64,000 nt of DNA from JBPOFM01 sp051252455 (GTDB lineage Bacteria > Bacteroidota > Bacteroidia > Flavobacteriales > Flavobacteriaceae). The notes under the pieces are model-generated. The model saw nothing but the letters and a program-made list of their open reading frames with translations. It did not search any database and was not told where the DNA came from. Positions 44,757 through 54,619 of the stretch are shown piece by piece. Position numbers and translations under genes: made by a program. The first letter of the stretch is position 1. Every line of letters starts with the position of its first letter. The DNA lies in the NCBI GenBank assembly GCA_051252455.1, contig JBPOFM010000001.1, forward strand, positions 1,028,568-1,092,567. Direction: 5' to 3'.

Positions 44757-45227
44757 TTAATCGTTCTCCCCAATCGCAATAAACACCAAAACATCATTTA
44801 TGCATTTATCTAGTTCATTTTTGACTTCCTTCTCCCAAAACCGAAAAACCGTATAGCCCATTTCTTCCAATTGCCGATTGACCTGTCGGTCGCGCTGCAT
44901 ATTGCGTTCGATCTTAGGAATCCAGAATTTGCGGTTGCTCTTTATTTTGTCCTTCCGTTCCTCCCAATTGTAGCCATGCCAAAACTCTCCATCGATAAAA
45001 ATGGCCAACTTATATTTCTTGATGGACACATCTGGTCGTCCTGGTAATTGTTTGCTATCGACACGATAGCGCACGCCTTTTTTCCATAAAGCTCGTCTGA
45101 AAAGCATTTCAGGTTTTGTGTTCTTCCCACGGATTTTACTCATGATTTTTGAGCGTTTCTTTGTGGTGTAGAAACCAGATTCCTCATTGAATCTTGGGAC
45201 AATTATGTTTTCTTCATCGTAGGACAT
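44757..45227 (-). CDS. Very short patch repair (Vsr)-like endonuclease, orphan
   Basis: 156 aa of the PD-(D/E)XK-like Vsr fold. Shared signature: RSKIMSKIRGKNTKPEMLFRRALWKKGVRYR, LPGRPDVSIKKYKLAIFIDGEFWHG and NMQRDRQVNRQLEEMGYTVFRFWE. E. coli Vsr nicks T:G mismatches from deaminated 5-methylcytosine. The cysteine zinc ligands of that enzyme are missing; only one Cys (near the C-terminus) is present. No cytosine methyltransferase is adjacent. It may be a diverged nuclease with another target. Confidence 0.8.
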   Translation of the reverse strand: MSYDEENIIVPRFNEESGFYTTKKRSKIMSKIRGKNTKPEMLFRRALWKKGVRYRVDSKQLPGRPDVSIKKYKLAIFIDGEFWHGYNWEERKDKIKSNRKFWIPKIERNMQRDRQVNRQLEEMGYTVFRFWEKEVKNELDKCINDVLVFIAIGEND

Positions 45228-45288
45228 TTCATCTTAAAAATAAGAATATTTACGACGTGAAAGAAAAATGTTGAGTTAATAAAAACAA

Positions 45289-45316
45289 AAATCCCAAACA
45301 TTTCTGCTTGGGATTT
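45289..45316 (-). terminator. Terminator after ahcY
   Basis: AAATCCCAA (45289-45297) pairs with TTGGGATTT (45308-45316), followed on the minus strand by a T-rich tract. It lies about 55 bp past the ahcY stop. The stretch between contains a duplicated GCG-rich motif (AGCGGTCTT twice). Confidence 0.7.
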
Positions 45317-45371
45317 GGTCTAATATCTAATAGCGAAGCGGTCTTATGTCTAAAGCGCCAGCGGTCTTTCT

Positions 45372-46688
45372 TTAGTATCTGTAATATTCCGGTTTGTAAG
45401 GACCTTCAACAGGCACACCAATGTAATCAGCTTGCTCATCACGCAATTCAGTCAACTCAACACCGATTTTCTCCAAGTGTAATTTGGCAACTTTTTCATC
45501 TAAATGTTTAGGCAACATATACACTTCATTTTCGTAAGCGTCTCTGTTGGTCCACAATTCGATTTGCGCTAATGTTTGGTTTGTAAACGAGTTACTCATC
45601 ACAAAGCTTGGGTGACCTGTAGCACAACCAAGATTCACCAAACGACCTTCAGCCAAAATGATGATGTCTTTTCCATTGACGGTATATTTGTCAACTTGTG
45701 GTTTAATTTCAACTTTAGTATCTCCAAATTTACTGTTCAACCAAGACATTTCAATTTCATTATCAAAGTGACCGATGTTACAAACGATGACTTTGTCCTT
45801 GAACATTTCAAAATGTTTTCCCTGAACGATGTCTTTGTTTCCAGTGGTTGTAATTACGATATCGGCATTGGCAGCAACAGTTTCCAATTTTTTGACTTCG
45901 AAACCGTCCATTGCAGCTTGCAATGCACAGATTGGGTCAATTTCAGTAACAGTTACGATACTTCCTGCACCTTTAAAAGAAGCAGCAGTTCCTTTTCCAA
46001 CATCACCATAACCACAAACTACGACACGTTTTCCAGCCAACATAATGTCAGTTGCACGACGTACAGCATCTACCGCACTTTCTTTACAACCATATTTATT
46101 ATCAAATTTTGATTTAGTAACCGAATCATTCACGTTGATTGCTGGCATTGATAATGTACCATTTTTCATACGCTCATAAAGTCTATGAACACCAGTCGTA
46201 GTTTCTTCAGAAAGACCGTTGATTCCAGCCATTAATTCTGGATATTTATCAAAAACCATATTGGTCAAATCACCACCATCATCCAAAATCATATTTAATG
46301 GTTTTCTGTCTTCTCCAAAGAATAAAGTTTGTTCAATACACCAGTTAAATTCTTCCTCATTCATACCTTTCCAAGCATACACGGGGATTCCAGCATCTGC
46401 AATCGCAGCCGCAGCTTGATCTTGAGTAGAAAATATATTACAAGAGCTCCAAGTCACTTCTGCACCAAGAGCTTTTAATGTTTCAATAAGAACAGCAGTT
46501 TGAATAGTCATGTGAAGACATCCAGCAATACGTGCTCCTTTCAATGGTTGAGAGTTTCCATATTCTTCACGAAGGCTCATCAATCCTGGCATTTCGGCTT
46601 CAGCTAGTTCTATTTCTTTTCTTCCCCAAGCCGCAAGTGACATGTCTTTGACTTTGTAAGGTACGTAAGGCATTGTTTTTGTGTTCAT
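45372..46688 (-). CDS. ahcY: S-adenosylhomocysteine hydrolase
   Basis: 438 aa from the ATG at 46688; the longer in-frame start at 46730 is rejected. NAD-dependent enzyme cleaving SAH to adenosine and homocysteine in the methyl cycle. Visible: HMTIQTAVLIETLKALGAEV, NVNDSVTKSKFDNKYGC (with catalytic Lys/Asp and the following Cys), the Rossmann GYGDVGKGTAASFKGAG, and the C-terminal cap LDEKVAKLHLEKIGVELT ending KPEYYRY. Strongly conserved. Confidence 0.96.
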   Translation of the reverse strand: MNTKTMPYVPYKVKDMSLAAWGRKEIELAEAEMPGLMSLREEYGNSQPLKGARIAGCLHMTIQTAVLIETLKALGAEVTWSSCNIFSTQDQAAAAIADAGIPVYAWKGMNEEEFNWCIEQTLFFGEDRKPLNMILDDGGDLTNMVFDKYPELMAGINGLSEETTTGVHRLYERMKNGTLSMPAINVNDSVTKSKFDNKYGCKESAVDAVRRATDIMLAGKRVVVCGYGDVGKGTAASFKGAGSIVTVTEIDPICALQAAMDGFEVKKLETVAANADIVITTTGNKDIVQGKHFEMFKDKVIVCNIGHFDNEIEMSWLNSKFGDTKVEIKPQVDKYTVNGKDIIILAEGRLVNLGCATGHPSFVMSNSFTNQTLAQIELWTNRDAYENEVYMLPKHLDEKVAKLHLEKIGVELTELRDEQADYIGVPVEGPYKPEYYRY

Positions 46689-46758
46689 AATTGTATATTT
46701 GTTTTTCTTAAATTCGTTAAGCGAGTGCAAAGATAATTAATAACTTCGAGAAATCTAA

Positions 46759-47381
<623 letters not shown>

Positions 47382-47385
<4 letters not shown>

Positions 47386-48110
47386 AGGAATTTTATCTAA
47401 ATATTCTGAATGCCAAATCCAAAAGTGAAAAATTGTTGGCTGTATTGATTGACCCTGAAAAAACAAAAGTTGAAGGCATATCTCAATTTATTGAAAAAGT
47501 GAATTCGTCTATCGCGACACATATTTTTGTTGGAGGAAGCACAGTTGACGAACATGCAACGGATGTATTAGTAAAAGAAATTAAACAACATACGAAGCTG
47601 CCTGTATTCCTATTTCCAGGCGATGTCACCCAACTGACGGATAATGCAGATGCCTTATTATTCCTGTCTTTATTATCAGGAAGAAACCCAGACTATTTAA
47701 TAGGAAAACACATAAAGTCTATTTCAAAATTAAGACATTCAAGCCTTGAAGTCATCCCAACAGGCTACATCTTAATCGAAAACGGAAAAGAAACATCCGT
47801 TCAAAGAGTGACAGGCACAACACCAATGGCAAGAAACGACATTCAAAAAATCGTCGACACCGCAAAAGCTGGCGAATTACTGGGAATGAAACTCACCTAT
47901 CTCGAAGCTGGAAGCGGCGCAATGCATCCAGTTTCTAGCGACATCATCTCAAAGGTAAAAGAAGATTTAACCATTCCATTAATTGTCGGTGGCGGAATAA
48001 AAACTAAAAAACAATTAGAAAAAGCATACAATTCAGGAGCCAACATGGTAGTTATCGGAACTGCTTTTGAAGAAAACGAAGAATTTTTTAATGAACTTAA
48101 GAAGTGCTAG
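47382..48110 (+). CDS. Geranylgeranylglyceryl phosphate synthase family (bacterial)
   Basis: 242 aa TIM-barrel prenyltransferase from the ATG at 47382 (an earlier GTG at 47364 is rejected because of the ATGA coupling). Landmarks: LLAVLIDPEKTKVE (Mg-binding Asp), FVGGSTVDEHATD, VFLFPGDVTQLTDNADALLFLSLLSGRNP, TGYILIENGKETSVQRVTGT, YLEAGSGAMHPVS and LIVGGGIKTKKQLEKAYNSGANMVVIGTA. It joins sn-glycerol-1-phosphate to a polyprenyl chain, the archaeal ether-lipid reaction; Bacteroidota homologues of this group are known. No glycerol-1-phosphate dehydrogenase gene is nearby. Confidence 0.88.
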
Positions 48111-48205
48111 TAGAATCAGGAACCAAGAATCAAGACAAAAAAGTCAGTATTCAGTATTTTGTCTCAAATCTAATATCTCACATCTAACATCTCAAATCGA
48201 AAAAC
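48111..48205. repeat. Degenerate short tandem repeats in a spacer
   Basis: Two runs: a TCAGTATTCAGTATT-type duplication around 48145-48160 and about four copies of a degenerate TCTAACATCTCAAA-like decamer at 48165-48200. No ORF or hairpin of note. The style matches the spacers at 51175-51310 and 51716-51890. Confidence 0.7.
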
Positions 48206-48466
48206 ATGAAAATATCAGTAGAATTAACACTAACTCCATTACACGATGACTACGAACCAGCCATTATCCATTTCATAAAAAAACTCCGAGCCTCAAATCT
48301 CAAAGTCTTGGAAAATCCTTTGAGCACACAAGTATATGGTGACTACGATGAGGTCATGAAAGTTCTAACCTACGAAATCAAAGAAGCCTTCGAATTGATT
48401 GAGCGAGGACTCCTCCACATGAAAATCGTAAAATCGGACAGACACGATTATGAACCACATTTTTGA
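48206..48466 (+). CDS. Thiamine-binding protein (YkoF/MTH1187 family)
   Basis: 86 aa ferredoxin-like fold: MKISVELTLTPLHDDYEPAIIHFIKKL, LKVLENPLSTQVYGDYDEVMKVLTYEIKEAF and ending LLHMKIVKSDRHDYEPHF. Family members bind thiamine or hydroxymethylpyrimidine. It overlaps the next gene (PnuC/PnuT) by 17 bp and begins a block that matches known Bacteroidota thiamine salvage clusters, supporting a thiamine role; a TPP riboswitch lies 3.7 kb downstream on the same strand. Confidence 0.8.
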   Translation: MKISVELTLTPLHDDYEPAIIHFIKKLRASNLKVLENPLSTQVYGDYDEVMKVLTYEIKEAFELIERGLLHMKIVKSDRHDYEPHF

Positions 48467-49082
48467 ATTTCTTTTTGGTCAATACTCCGGTTACAATACA
48501 TTAGATATCGTTCTAGAAATTGTTGCAGTTATCTTTGGATTTCTATCCGTTTGGTTTTCGAAAGAGAACAAAATCTGGGTGTTCCCAACAGGAATGATTA
48601 GCACACTAATTTTCGTGTATTTACTCTTAAAATGGGAACTACTGGGAGACATGATGATTAACGCATATTATTTCATCATGAGCGTCTATGGTTGGTATAT
48701 CTGGACTCGCAAGGTCGATGCAACGCACGTCACGCCAATTTCGGTCATGACTACTAAAGAGAAAATAACTAGTATCGGAATTTTTATTGCAACGCTATTA
48801 TTTGTGTTTGTAGTTTACAAATCATTCGATAAATGGACCAGCTGGGTTGCCTACGTTGATACACTTACCACGGCAATTTTCTTCGTCGGCATGTGGCTCA
48901 TGGCAAGAAAGAAAATCGAAAACTGGATTTTCTGGATTATCGGCGATATCATTTCCGTCCCATTATATTTTTATAAAGGATTTACATTTACTAGTTTGCA
49001 ATATCTAGTATTTACAATCATTGCGATTTACGGATATTTAGCATGGAAAAAAAGCATCAACAAGGACATAGCGATTGTCTAA
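48450..49082 (+). CDS. PnuC-family vitamin transporter, likely PnuT (thiamine)
   Basis: 210 aa integral membrane protein with about seven helices (for example LDIVLEIVAVIFGFLSVWFS, GMISTLIFVYLLLKWELLG, AYYFIMSVYGWYIWTRKV, ILLFVFVVYKS-like and VPLYFYKGFTFTSLQYLVFTIIAIYGYLAW). PnuC transporters facilitate diffusion of nicotinamide riboside or, as PnuT, thiamine, trapped afterwards by phosphorylation. The thiamine-binding gene upstream and the riboswitch-controlled receptor argue for thiamine here. It overlaps the kinase gene downstream by 40 bp. Confidence 0.85.
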   Translation: MNHIFEFLFGQYSGYNTLDIVLEIVAVIFGFLSVWFSKENKIWVFPTGMISTLIFVYLLLKWELLGDMMINAYYFIMSVYGWYIWTRKVDATHVTPISVMTTKEKITSIGIFIATLLFVFVVYKSFDKWTSWVAYVDTLTTAIFFVGMWLMARKKIENWIFWIIGDIISVPLYFYKGFTFTSLQYLVFTIIAIYGYLAWKKSINKDIAIV

Positions 49083-49600
49083 AAGTAGTTTTGTTCGGTC
49101 CAGAATCAACCGGAAAATCAACACTTGCCCAGCAATTGGCACAACATTACCAAACCGTGTTCGTTCCAGAATATTCTAGGATTTACGCCGAAATGCAAAT
49201 GCTATGCGGAAAGTCTCTGACCAAAGACGACGTGCTGGACATTGCTGAAGGCCAACTCAAACTCGAGACCGAATTACTTCCTAAAGCTAATAAAATTCTC
49301 ATTTGCGATACCGACTTGTTGGAAACCAAAGTATATTCGGAGATGTATTACAACGGCTATTGTCCACCACAACTCGAAGATTTTGCAAAACTAAAAACCA
49401 GTGATTTATATTTGTTGATGAATGTGGATATGCCTTGGGTGGCAGATGGTATTCGTGACAAACCGAAGGCTAGAGAAGAACAGTTCAACATTTTTGAAGA
49501 CACATTAAAAAAATACAAAAAGCCCTACCAGTTGATTGAGGGAACTGAAGAGGAACGTTTGCAAAATGCCATACGTTATGTGGATGAATTATTAAAATAA
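49043..49600 (+). CDS. NadR-like P-loop ATPase/kinase
   Basis: 185 aa with a Walker A loop GPESTGKST (about 19-27) and the layout of the NadR ribosylnicotinamide kinase domain (VPEYSRIYAE, ILICDTDLLETKVYSEMYY, DLYLLMNVDMPWVADGIRD). There is no adenylyltransferase domain. Its ATG at 49043 lies inside the transporter gene (40-bp overlap), so they are coupled. In this context it probably phosphorylates the incoming vitamin, plausibly as a thiamine kinase (inference); nicotinamide riboside remains possible. Confidence 0.75.
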   Translation: MEKKHQQGHSDCLKVVLFGPESTGKSTLAQQLAQHYQTVFVPEYSRIYAEMQMLCGKSLTKDDVLDIAEGQLKLETELLPKANKILICDTDLLETKVYSEMYYNGYCPPQLEDFAKLKTSDLYLLMNVDMPWVADGIRDKPKAREEQFNIFEDTLKKYKKPYQLIEGTEEERLQNAIRYVDELLK

Positions 49601-49607
49601 AGAAGAA

Positions 49608-51170
49608 GTGAAATTCACCGAACAAGATATAAAACAGATAGAAAACCAAGGCTTAAGCTTAAAGAAAGTTGAAAGTCAGATTGATATTTTTAAATCAGGA
49701 TTGCCTTTAATTAATTTACAATCGGCAGCAACCATAGAACATGGCATCAACGGTATCAAAAAACTGACGGATCAAGAAATGGAAGCTTACAGCAAATTTT
49801 TTGATTCCAAAAGAGATGCAACTTCCATTCTTAAATTTGTGCCTGCTTCTGGTGCGGCGACTCGGATGTTCAAAACCTTGTTCAACTTTATAGACACCTA
49901 TAATCCAGAAAACGAATCCATCAATTCCTTTATTAATAGAAACAAAGACTCCGACTTATCCGTCTTTTTGGTTGGGATTGAAAAGTTACCTTTTTATCAA
50001 ATCGTTTTAAATGAAATAAAAAAGCACTATCCCAATTTCAATTCGTTTTCAAATGACAAACAAAAGTTTCTCTTCGTGAAAACCATGTTGGATGAAGACA
50101 AATTGAATTACGGTTTTTTTCCAAAAGGGTTACTACCTTTTCATAAATATAAAGATCATATCGCCACGGCTTTCGAAGAGCATTTATTTGAATCTGCGCT
50201 CTACGCGTCAAGCAAAGGTGAGGCGAAACTGCACTTTACCATTTCAGAAAACTACAAGCATATTTTTGATAATGAGTTCAAACGCATTGAGGAGATTGTA
50301 GAAAGGAAAAAGAAAACCAAATTCCACATCTCCTTTTCATACCAAAAAAACTCTACGGATACCATTGCAGTGACTCCTGATGACAAACCCTTTAGAGAAG
50401 ACGATGGAACGTTAGTGTTTAGACCTTCAGGCCATGGTGCATTATTGGAAAATCTCAATGATTTGGAAGCCGATATTATTTTCATAAAGAATATAGACAA
50501 TGTGGTGGTTTACAAATTCGAAAACGAAGTGGCTTCCTATAAAAAAATGTTGGCTGGTTTATTGTTGAAAGTTCAAGAACAAACTTTTAAGCATTTGGAA
50601 ACACTAGAACAGGAATCAATTTCAGACGAAAGTCTAATAGAGATTGCGCGTTTTTTGGTAAATGGTTTGAATGTCAAAGTCAGTCACGAATTTGAGAAAT
50701 ACTCTAAAAAGTATCAAATAGAATACCTCATCGAAAAGCTCAACAGACCAATTCGAGTCTGTGGCATGGTCAAAAACGAAGGCGAACCAGGTGGAGGTCC
50801 ATTTTGGGTAAAGGAAGAAAGCGGCAACATTTCCCTTCAGATTGTAGAATCAGCCCAAGTGGATAGAAAGAATAAAAACCAAAAAGAGATTCTTAAAAAC
50901 TCAACACATTTCAATCCTGTGGATTTGGTTTGTGGCGTGAAGAATTATAAAGGCGAAAAATTTGATTTACTTAAATACGTCGATTCCAAAACCTCCTTCA
51001 TCACCATGAAAACGAAAGTAGGGAAGGACTTAAAAGCTTTGGAATTACCGGGACTCTGGAATGGCAGCATGGCATGCTGGAACAGTATCTTTGTAGAAGT
51101 CCCGTTAATCACCTTTAACCCTGTAAAGACAGTAACCGACTTACTAAAACCAACTCATCAGATTAAGTAG
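49608..51170 (+). CDS. DUF4301 family protein
   Basis: 520 aa Bacteroidota-specific protein. It reads MKFTEQDIKQIENQGLSLKKVESQ..., with FVPASGAATRMFKTL near residue 77 (a nucleotidyltransferase-like glycine loop), GFFPKGLLPFHKY, RPSGHGALLENLN and MVKNEGEPGGGPFWVK, all features of DUF4301. These resemble sugar nucleotidyltransferase folds, but the activity is not known. The start is a GTG at 49608 preceded by AGAAGAA. It lies between the thiamine transport genes and arfB without obvious functional link. Confidence 0.85.
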   Translation: MKFTEQDIKQIENQGLSLKKVESQIDIFKSGLPLINLQSAATIEHGINGIKKLTDQEMEAYSKFFDSKRDATSILKFVPASGAATRMFKTLFNFIDTYNPENESINSFINRNKDSDLSVFLVGIEKLPFYQIVLNEIKKHYPNFNSFSNDKQKFLFVKTMLDEDKLNYGFFPKGLLPFHKYKDHIATAFEEHLFESALYASSKGEAKLHFTISENYKHIFDNEFKRIEEIVERKKKTKFHISFSYQKNSTDTIAVTPDDKPFREDDGTLVFRPSGHGALLENLNDLEADIIFIKNIDNVVVYKFENEVASYKKMLAGLLLKVQEQTFKHLETLEQESISDESLIEIARFLVNGLNVKVSHEFEKYSKKYQIEYLIEKLNRPIRVCGMVKNEGEPGGGPFWVKEESGNISLQIVESAQVDRKNKNQKEILKNSTHFNPVDLVCGVKNYKGEKFDLLKYVDSKTSFITMKTKVGKDLKALELPGLWNGSMACWNSIFVEVPLITFNPVKTVTDLLKPTHQIK

Positions 51171-51174
51171 TTTT

Positions 51175-51310
<136 letters not shown>

Positions 51311-51715
51311 ATGAACAAAGAAATCCTAAATACCGAACTCCAATTCAAAGCCGTCCGAAGCTCTGGTGCAGGTGGTCAGAACGTCAATAAAGTAGCCTCC
51401 AAAGTAGAACTAACCTTCGACTTGGAAGCATCTTTAGGTCTTTCAGACGAAGAAAAAGAACGTCTCAAAAAAACCATCGCCAACCGATTAACAAAAGAAA
51501 ACATCCTACTCCTTCAGTGCGAAGAAAGCCGCAGCCAACACAAAAACAAAGAGTTGGTCATCAAACGTTTCTTCGAAGTCCTAGAAGCCGGACTCATCAT
51601 CCCCAAAAAGCGTAAAGCCACAAGAATCCCAAAATCAGTCATCAAGAAAAGACTGAAAAACAAAAGCATCCGCTCTGAGAAGAAAGCCAACCGTAAGCCA
51701 CCTTCTATTGAGTAG
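51311..51715 (+). CDS. arfB: Peptide chain release factor-like / ArfB-type ribosome rescue protein
   Basis: 134 aa single-domain release factor homologue. The peptidyl-hydrolysis motif GGQ is at 21-23 (SSGAGGQNVNKVASKVELTFD), and the C-terminus is a Lys/Arg-rich tail (KRKATRIPKSVIKKRLKNKSIRSEKKANRKPPS) of the kind that enters the mRNA channel of a stalled ribosome. It lacks a codon-recognition domain. Flanked on both sides by short-repeat spacers. Confidence 0.88.
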   Translation: MNKEILNTELQFKAVRSSGAGGQNVNKVASKVELTFDLEASLGLSDEEKERLKKTIANRLTKENILLLQCEESRSQHKNKELVIKRFFEVLEAGLIIPKKRKATRIPKSVIKKRLKNKSIRSEKKANRKPPSIE

Positions 51716-51890
51716 GCAGTTTTCAGTCGGCAGTCTTCAGTCTACAGTCTTCAGTCGGGGGTAAGCAGTCACCGTTTTCAGTCAGCACTATGCTCCCGAG
51801 GTTTTGGGATTGCTCCTTTGCGCTACTGCGAAAAAAAACCCAAACATTTAACAATATTCATAACTCATAACTCATAATTCATAACTATTT
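51716..51890. repeat. Short-repeat spacer before the TPP riboswitch
   Basis: 51723-51760 holds CAGTC/TTCAGTC-type repeats (GGCAGTCTTCAGTCTACAG), and 51862-51888 a run of AACTCATAACTCATAATTC units. In between is unremarkable sequence. No ORF is supported. Confidence 0.7.
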
Positions 51891-51904
51891 TTGCCCCGTT
51901 CTCA

Positions 51905-51977
51905 AAAAAGGGGTGCCAAATATCGGCTGAGATCATACCCAATGAACCTAGAACAGGTAATGCTGTTTAGGGATTTT
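51905..51977 (+). promoter_or_regulatory. TPP riboswitch (THI element)
   Basis: Characteristic blocks in order: GGGGTGCC (51910-51917), GGCTGAGA (51925-51932), ATACCC (51935-51940), TGAACCTAGAACAGGTAATG (51943-51962) and the closing TAGGGA (51968-51973). These form the pyrimidine- and pyrophosphate-sensing helices of the aptamer. It lies 125 bp upstream of the TonB-dependent receptor start, in the mRNA leader; TPP binding should repress expression. The downstream platform has no clear terminator, so translational control is likely. Confidence 0.9.
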
Positions 51978-52101
51978 GAATTACTGACGTCATTGCGAGG
52001 AGTTTTTTACAACGCTGCAATCTGTCGTTATTAGTTCGGTAACAATTAATTAATAACAAAGAATAATTACCTCTTTTTATTCGATTATAAATCATAATCG
52101 T

Positions 52102-54285
52102 ATGAAATCTTTATTCGCATTTCTAGCATTTTTTATGCTAACCTTTCTTGTCAAGGCACAAGAAACAGTCCAAGACTCCACCAAAGTCGAAACACTAGAC
52201 GAAGTTCTAGTTAAATCCGTGAGAGTGGAGGCAACATCACCCATCACACATTCCAATGTCACCAAAAAAGACCTTGCAAAACGCAACCTTGGTCAGGACA
52301 TTCCTGTGTTGCTTAATTATTTGCCGTCTGTGGTCACCACAACCGATGCCGGCGCAGGCGTGGGTTACACCGGTATCCGAGTGCGTGGTATCAATGCGCA
52401 ATCTACCAACGTCACCATCAACGGGATTCCCTATAATGATGCGGAATCGTTGGGGACTTTTTGGGTGAATCTGGGTGATTTTGCCTCTTCGGTAGAAAGT
52501 CTTCAATTGCAGCGTGGCGTGGGAACCTCTACGAATGGTTCAGGAGCCTTCGGTGCCAGTTTGAATGTCTTGACAGACGCCGTATCCAAAGAAGCCAATG
52601 GCGAAATCTCCAACAGCTTCGGGAGTTACAACACTCGTAAGCATACTGTGAAGTTCAGTACGGGATTACTCAACGACCACATTGAAATTGCAGGTCGCTT
52701 GTCCAACATCCAATCGGATGGCTACATCGACAGGGCACGTGCCAACCTAAAATCCTATTTTTTGCAAGCCTCTTATGTGGATGACAATACATTAATCAAG
52801 GCCATCACCTTTGGAGGTTCCGAGTTGACCTATCAGGCGTGGAATGGCTTGGAAGATTTGGACAAATTGGAAAACGACCGCACCTACAACATCTCCGGGA
52901 TGTTTACGGATGAGAATGGCAACGTGCGTTTTCACGATAATGAAGTCGATGATTATAAGCAAGACCATTACCAATTGCTTTGGAATGAAAAACTGAACAA
53001 CCGTTGGTCCACAAACCTCGCTTTGAACTATACCTACGGCCGTGGGTTCTTCGAGCAATACAAGGAAGATGAAGATTTCAGCGATTATAATCTAACACCC
53101 ATCGGCATCGGAAACGACACCATCAGCAGTACCGATTTAATCCGTCGTCGTTGGTTGGATAATGATTTTTATGTCGCCAATGCCACTGCGAACTATAAAG
53201 ATGCATCCGTCAACCTCACCTTTGGCGGTTCGTATAGCAGCTATGATGGCGACCATTTTGGCGAAATCATCTGGGCACGTTTCGCCAGTGATAGTGAAAC
53301 TGGCGACCGTTATTACGAAGGCAATGGTAAGAAAACCGATATCAGCATGTTCACCAAAGCGACCTATCGATTGACGGATAAATTCAGTTTGTATGGCGAT
53401 TTGCAAATGCGATTTGTTGGCTACAAGACTTCTGGGTTAACTTCGGATCGGAATCCGTTTAATGTGGATGAAGACTATAGTTTCTTCAATCCAAAAGCGG
53501 GCATTACTTATGAATTGAATGACAAGAACAACGTCTATTTCTCTTATGCCAGAGCCAACCGCGAACCCAATCGGGATGATTTTGAAAACAACGCCACCGT
53601 ACAGCCAGAGCAGTTGAATGATTTTGAATTGGGCTGGAGGCATACCACCGATAAGTTCACCTTCAACAGTAACGTCTATTATATGTTGTATAACGAGCAG
53701 TTGGTCCTCACGGGCAATATCGACAACGTGGGCAACCCGATTCGTACCAACAGTGGCGCAAGTTACCGTTTGGGGATTGAGCTGGAAGCTGCCATCGCCT
53801 TAAGTCCTAAATTTTCGTTGCGACCTAACGTCACGTTAAGCAGCAATAAGAATGAGGAAACCATTGTACCCTTGGATGGTGCCTTGGTGAATCTTGGGAA
53901 AACAGATATTTCCTTTTCTCCAGAAATTGTGGCCGCCAATGCCATTGTGTTTCAGCCAATGCCGAACTTGCAATTCTCGCTGTTGAGCAAATACGTGGGC
54001 GAGCAGTTTATGGGGAACACCGAGTCTGAACGTTCGAAACTGGACAGCTACTTTATCAATGATTTTAATATTACGTATGAGATTGCCACCAACAGCATCT
54101 TTAAGTCGATTGTGTTTTCTGGTTTGGCGAACAATATCTTCAATAAGGAGTATGTATCGAATGGCTATTATTATACCTATGATGATGATTGGTCCGTGCC
54201 AGGCGCTATTACCACGGTGGAAGGTGCTGGGTATTACCCACAGGCGACTGCCAACTTTTTGGTGGGGGTGACTTTGAAGTTTTAG
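52102..54285 (+). CDS. TonB-dependent receptor, probable thiamine uptake
   Basis: 727 aa. Signal peptide (LFAFLAFFMLTFLVKAQ), TonB-box-like ETLDEVLVKSVRV, plug domain (about 50-160; LLNYLPSVVTTTDAGAGVGYTGIRVRGINAQSTNVTINGIPYNDAESLGTFW pattern) and a C-terminal beta-barrel ending TANFLVGVTLKF. It moves a ligand across the outer membrane using TonB/ExbB/ExbD energy. The TPP riboswitch in its leader argues strongly for thiamine or a precursor. The start at 52102 is the first ATG after the leader. Confidence 0.93.
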   Translation: MKSLFAFLAFFMLTFLVKAQETVQDSTKVETLDEVLVKSVRVEATSPITHSNVTKKDLAKRNLGQDIPVLLNYLPSVVTTTDAGAGVGYTGIRVRGINAQSTNVTINGIPYNDAESLGTFWVNLGDFASSVESLQLQRGVGTSTNGSGAFGASLNVLTDAVSKEANGEISNSFGSYNTRKHTVKFSTGLLNDHIEIAGRLSNIQSDGYIDRARANLKSYFLQASYVDDNTLIKAITFGGSELTYQAWNGLEDLDKLENDRTYNISGMFTDENGNVRFHDNEVDDYKQDHYQLLWNEKLNNRWSTNLALNYTYGRGFFEQYKEDEDFSDYNLTPIGIGNDTISSTDLIRRRWLDNDFYVANATANYKDASVNLTFGGSYSSYDGDHFGEIIWARFASDSETGDRYYEGNGKKTDISMFTKATYRLTDKFSLYGDLQMRFVGYKTSGLTSDRNPFNVDEDYSFFNPKAGITYELNDKNNVYFSYARANREPNRDDFENNATVQPEQLNDFELGWRHTTDKFTFNSNVYYMLYNEQLVLTGNIDNVGNPIRTNSGASYRLGIELEAAIALSPKFSLRPNVTLSSNKNEETIVPLDGALVNLGKTDISFSPEIVAANAIVFQPMPNLQFSLLSKYVGEQFMGNTESERSKLDSYFINDFNITYEIATNSIFKSIVFSGLANNIFNKEYVSNGYYYTYDDDWSVPGAITTVEGAGYYPQATANFLVGVTLKF

Positions 54286-54323
54286 GTTCTCTCGCTGGTA
54301 TTCCGGCGGAGGGGGATTCCATA

Positions 54324-54590
54324 GCGGGAAGCGTTTTTCATGAAATGGATTGCGCTTCCCGACTGATGGATTGGCTTTTTCATGAAATGGACTTTGAATT
54401 TCATGAAGTGGATTGTGTATTTCGAGAAATGGATAGCGTTTATACTGAAGTGGATTGCGTTTCCTGACAGATGGATGGTGTTTCCCGACACATGGATTGC
54501 GTACTTCATCGAATGGCATACGTTTTTCATGAAATGGGTTGTGATTTCCATGAATGGATTGGGATTCTTAACGGTGTGGAGCGTTGCGTG
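54324..54590. repeat. 21-bp tandem repeat array (minisatellite)
   Basis: Twelve or so imperfect copies of a TTTCATGAAATGGATTGCGT-like unit. The ATGG/GTGG core occurs at 54345, 54366, 54387, 54408, 54429, 54450, 54471, 54492, 54513 and 54534, exactly 21 bp apart, then at 54554 and 54576. Several units hold the small palindrome TTCATGAA. All frames are largely open because the unit length is seven codons, so the overlapping ORFs are by-products. It starts about 40 bp after the receptor stop and ends where the cassette array begins. Confidence 0.9.
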
Positions 54591-54619
54591 TGAAAGCACG
54601 AAATTTAAAAATTTGGCTG

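Noticed and set aside
54324..54590. CRISPR-like array
   Set aside because: Units are directly adjacent with no unique spacers, are too short, and no cas genes are present.
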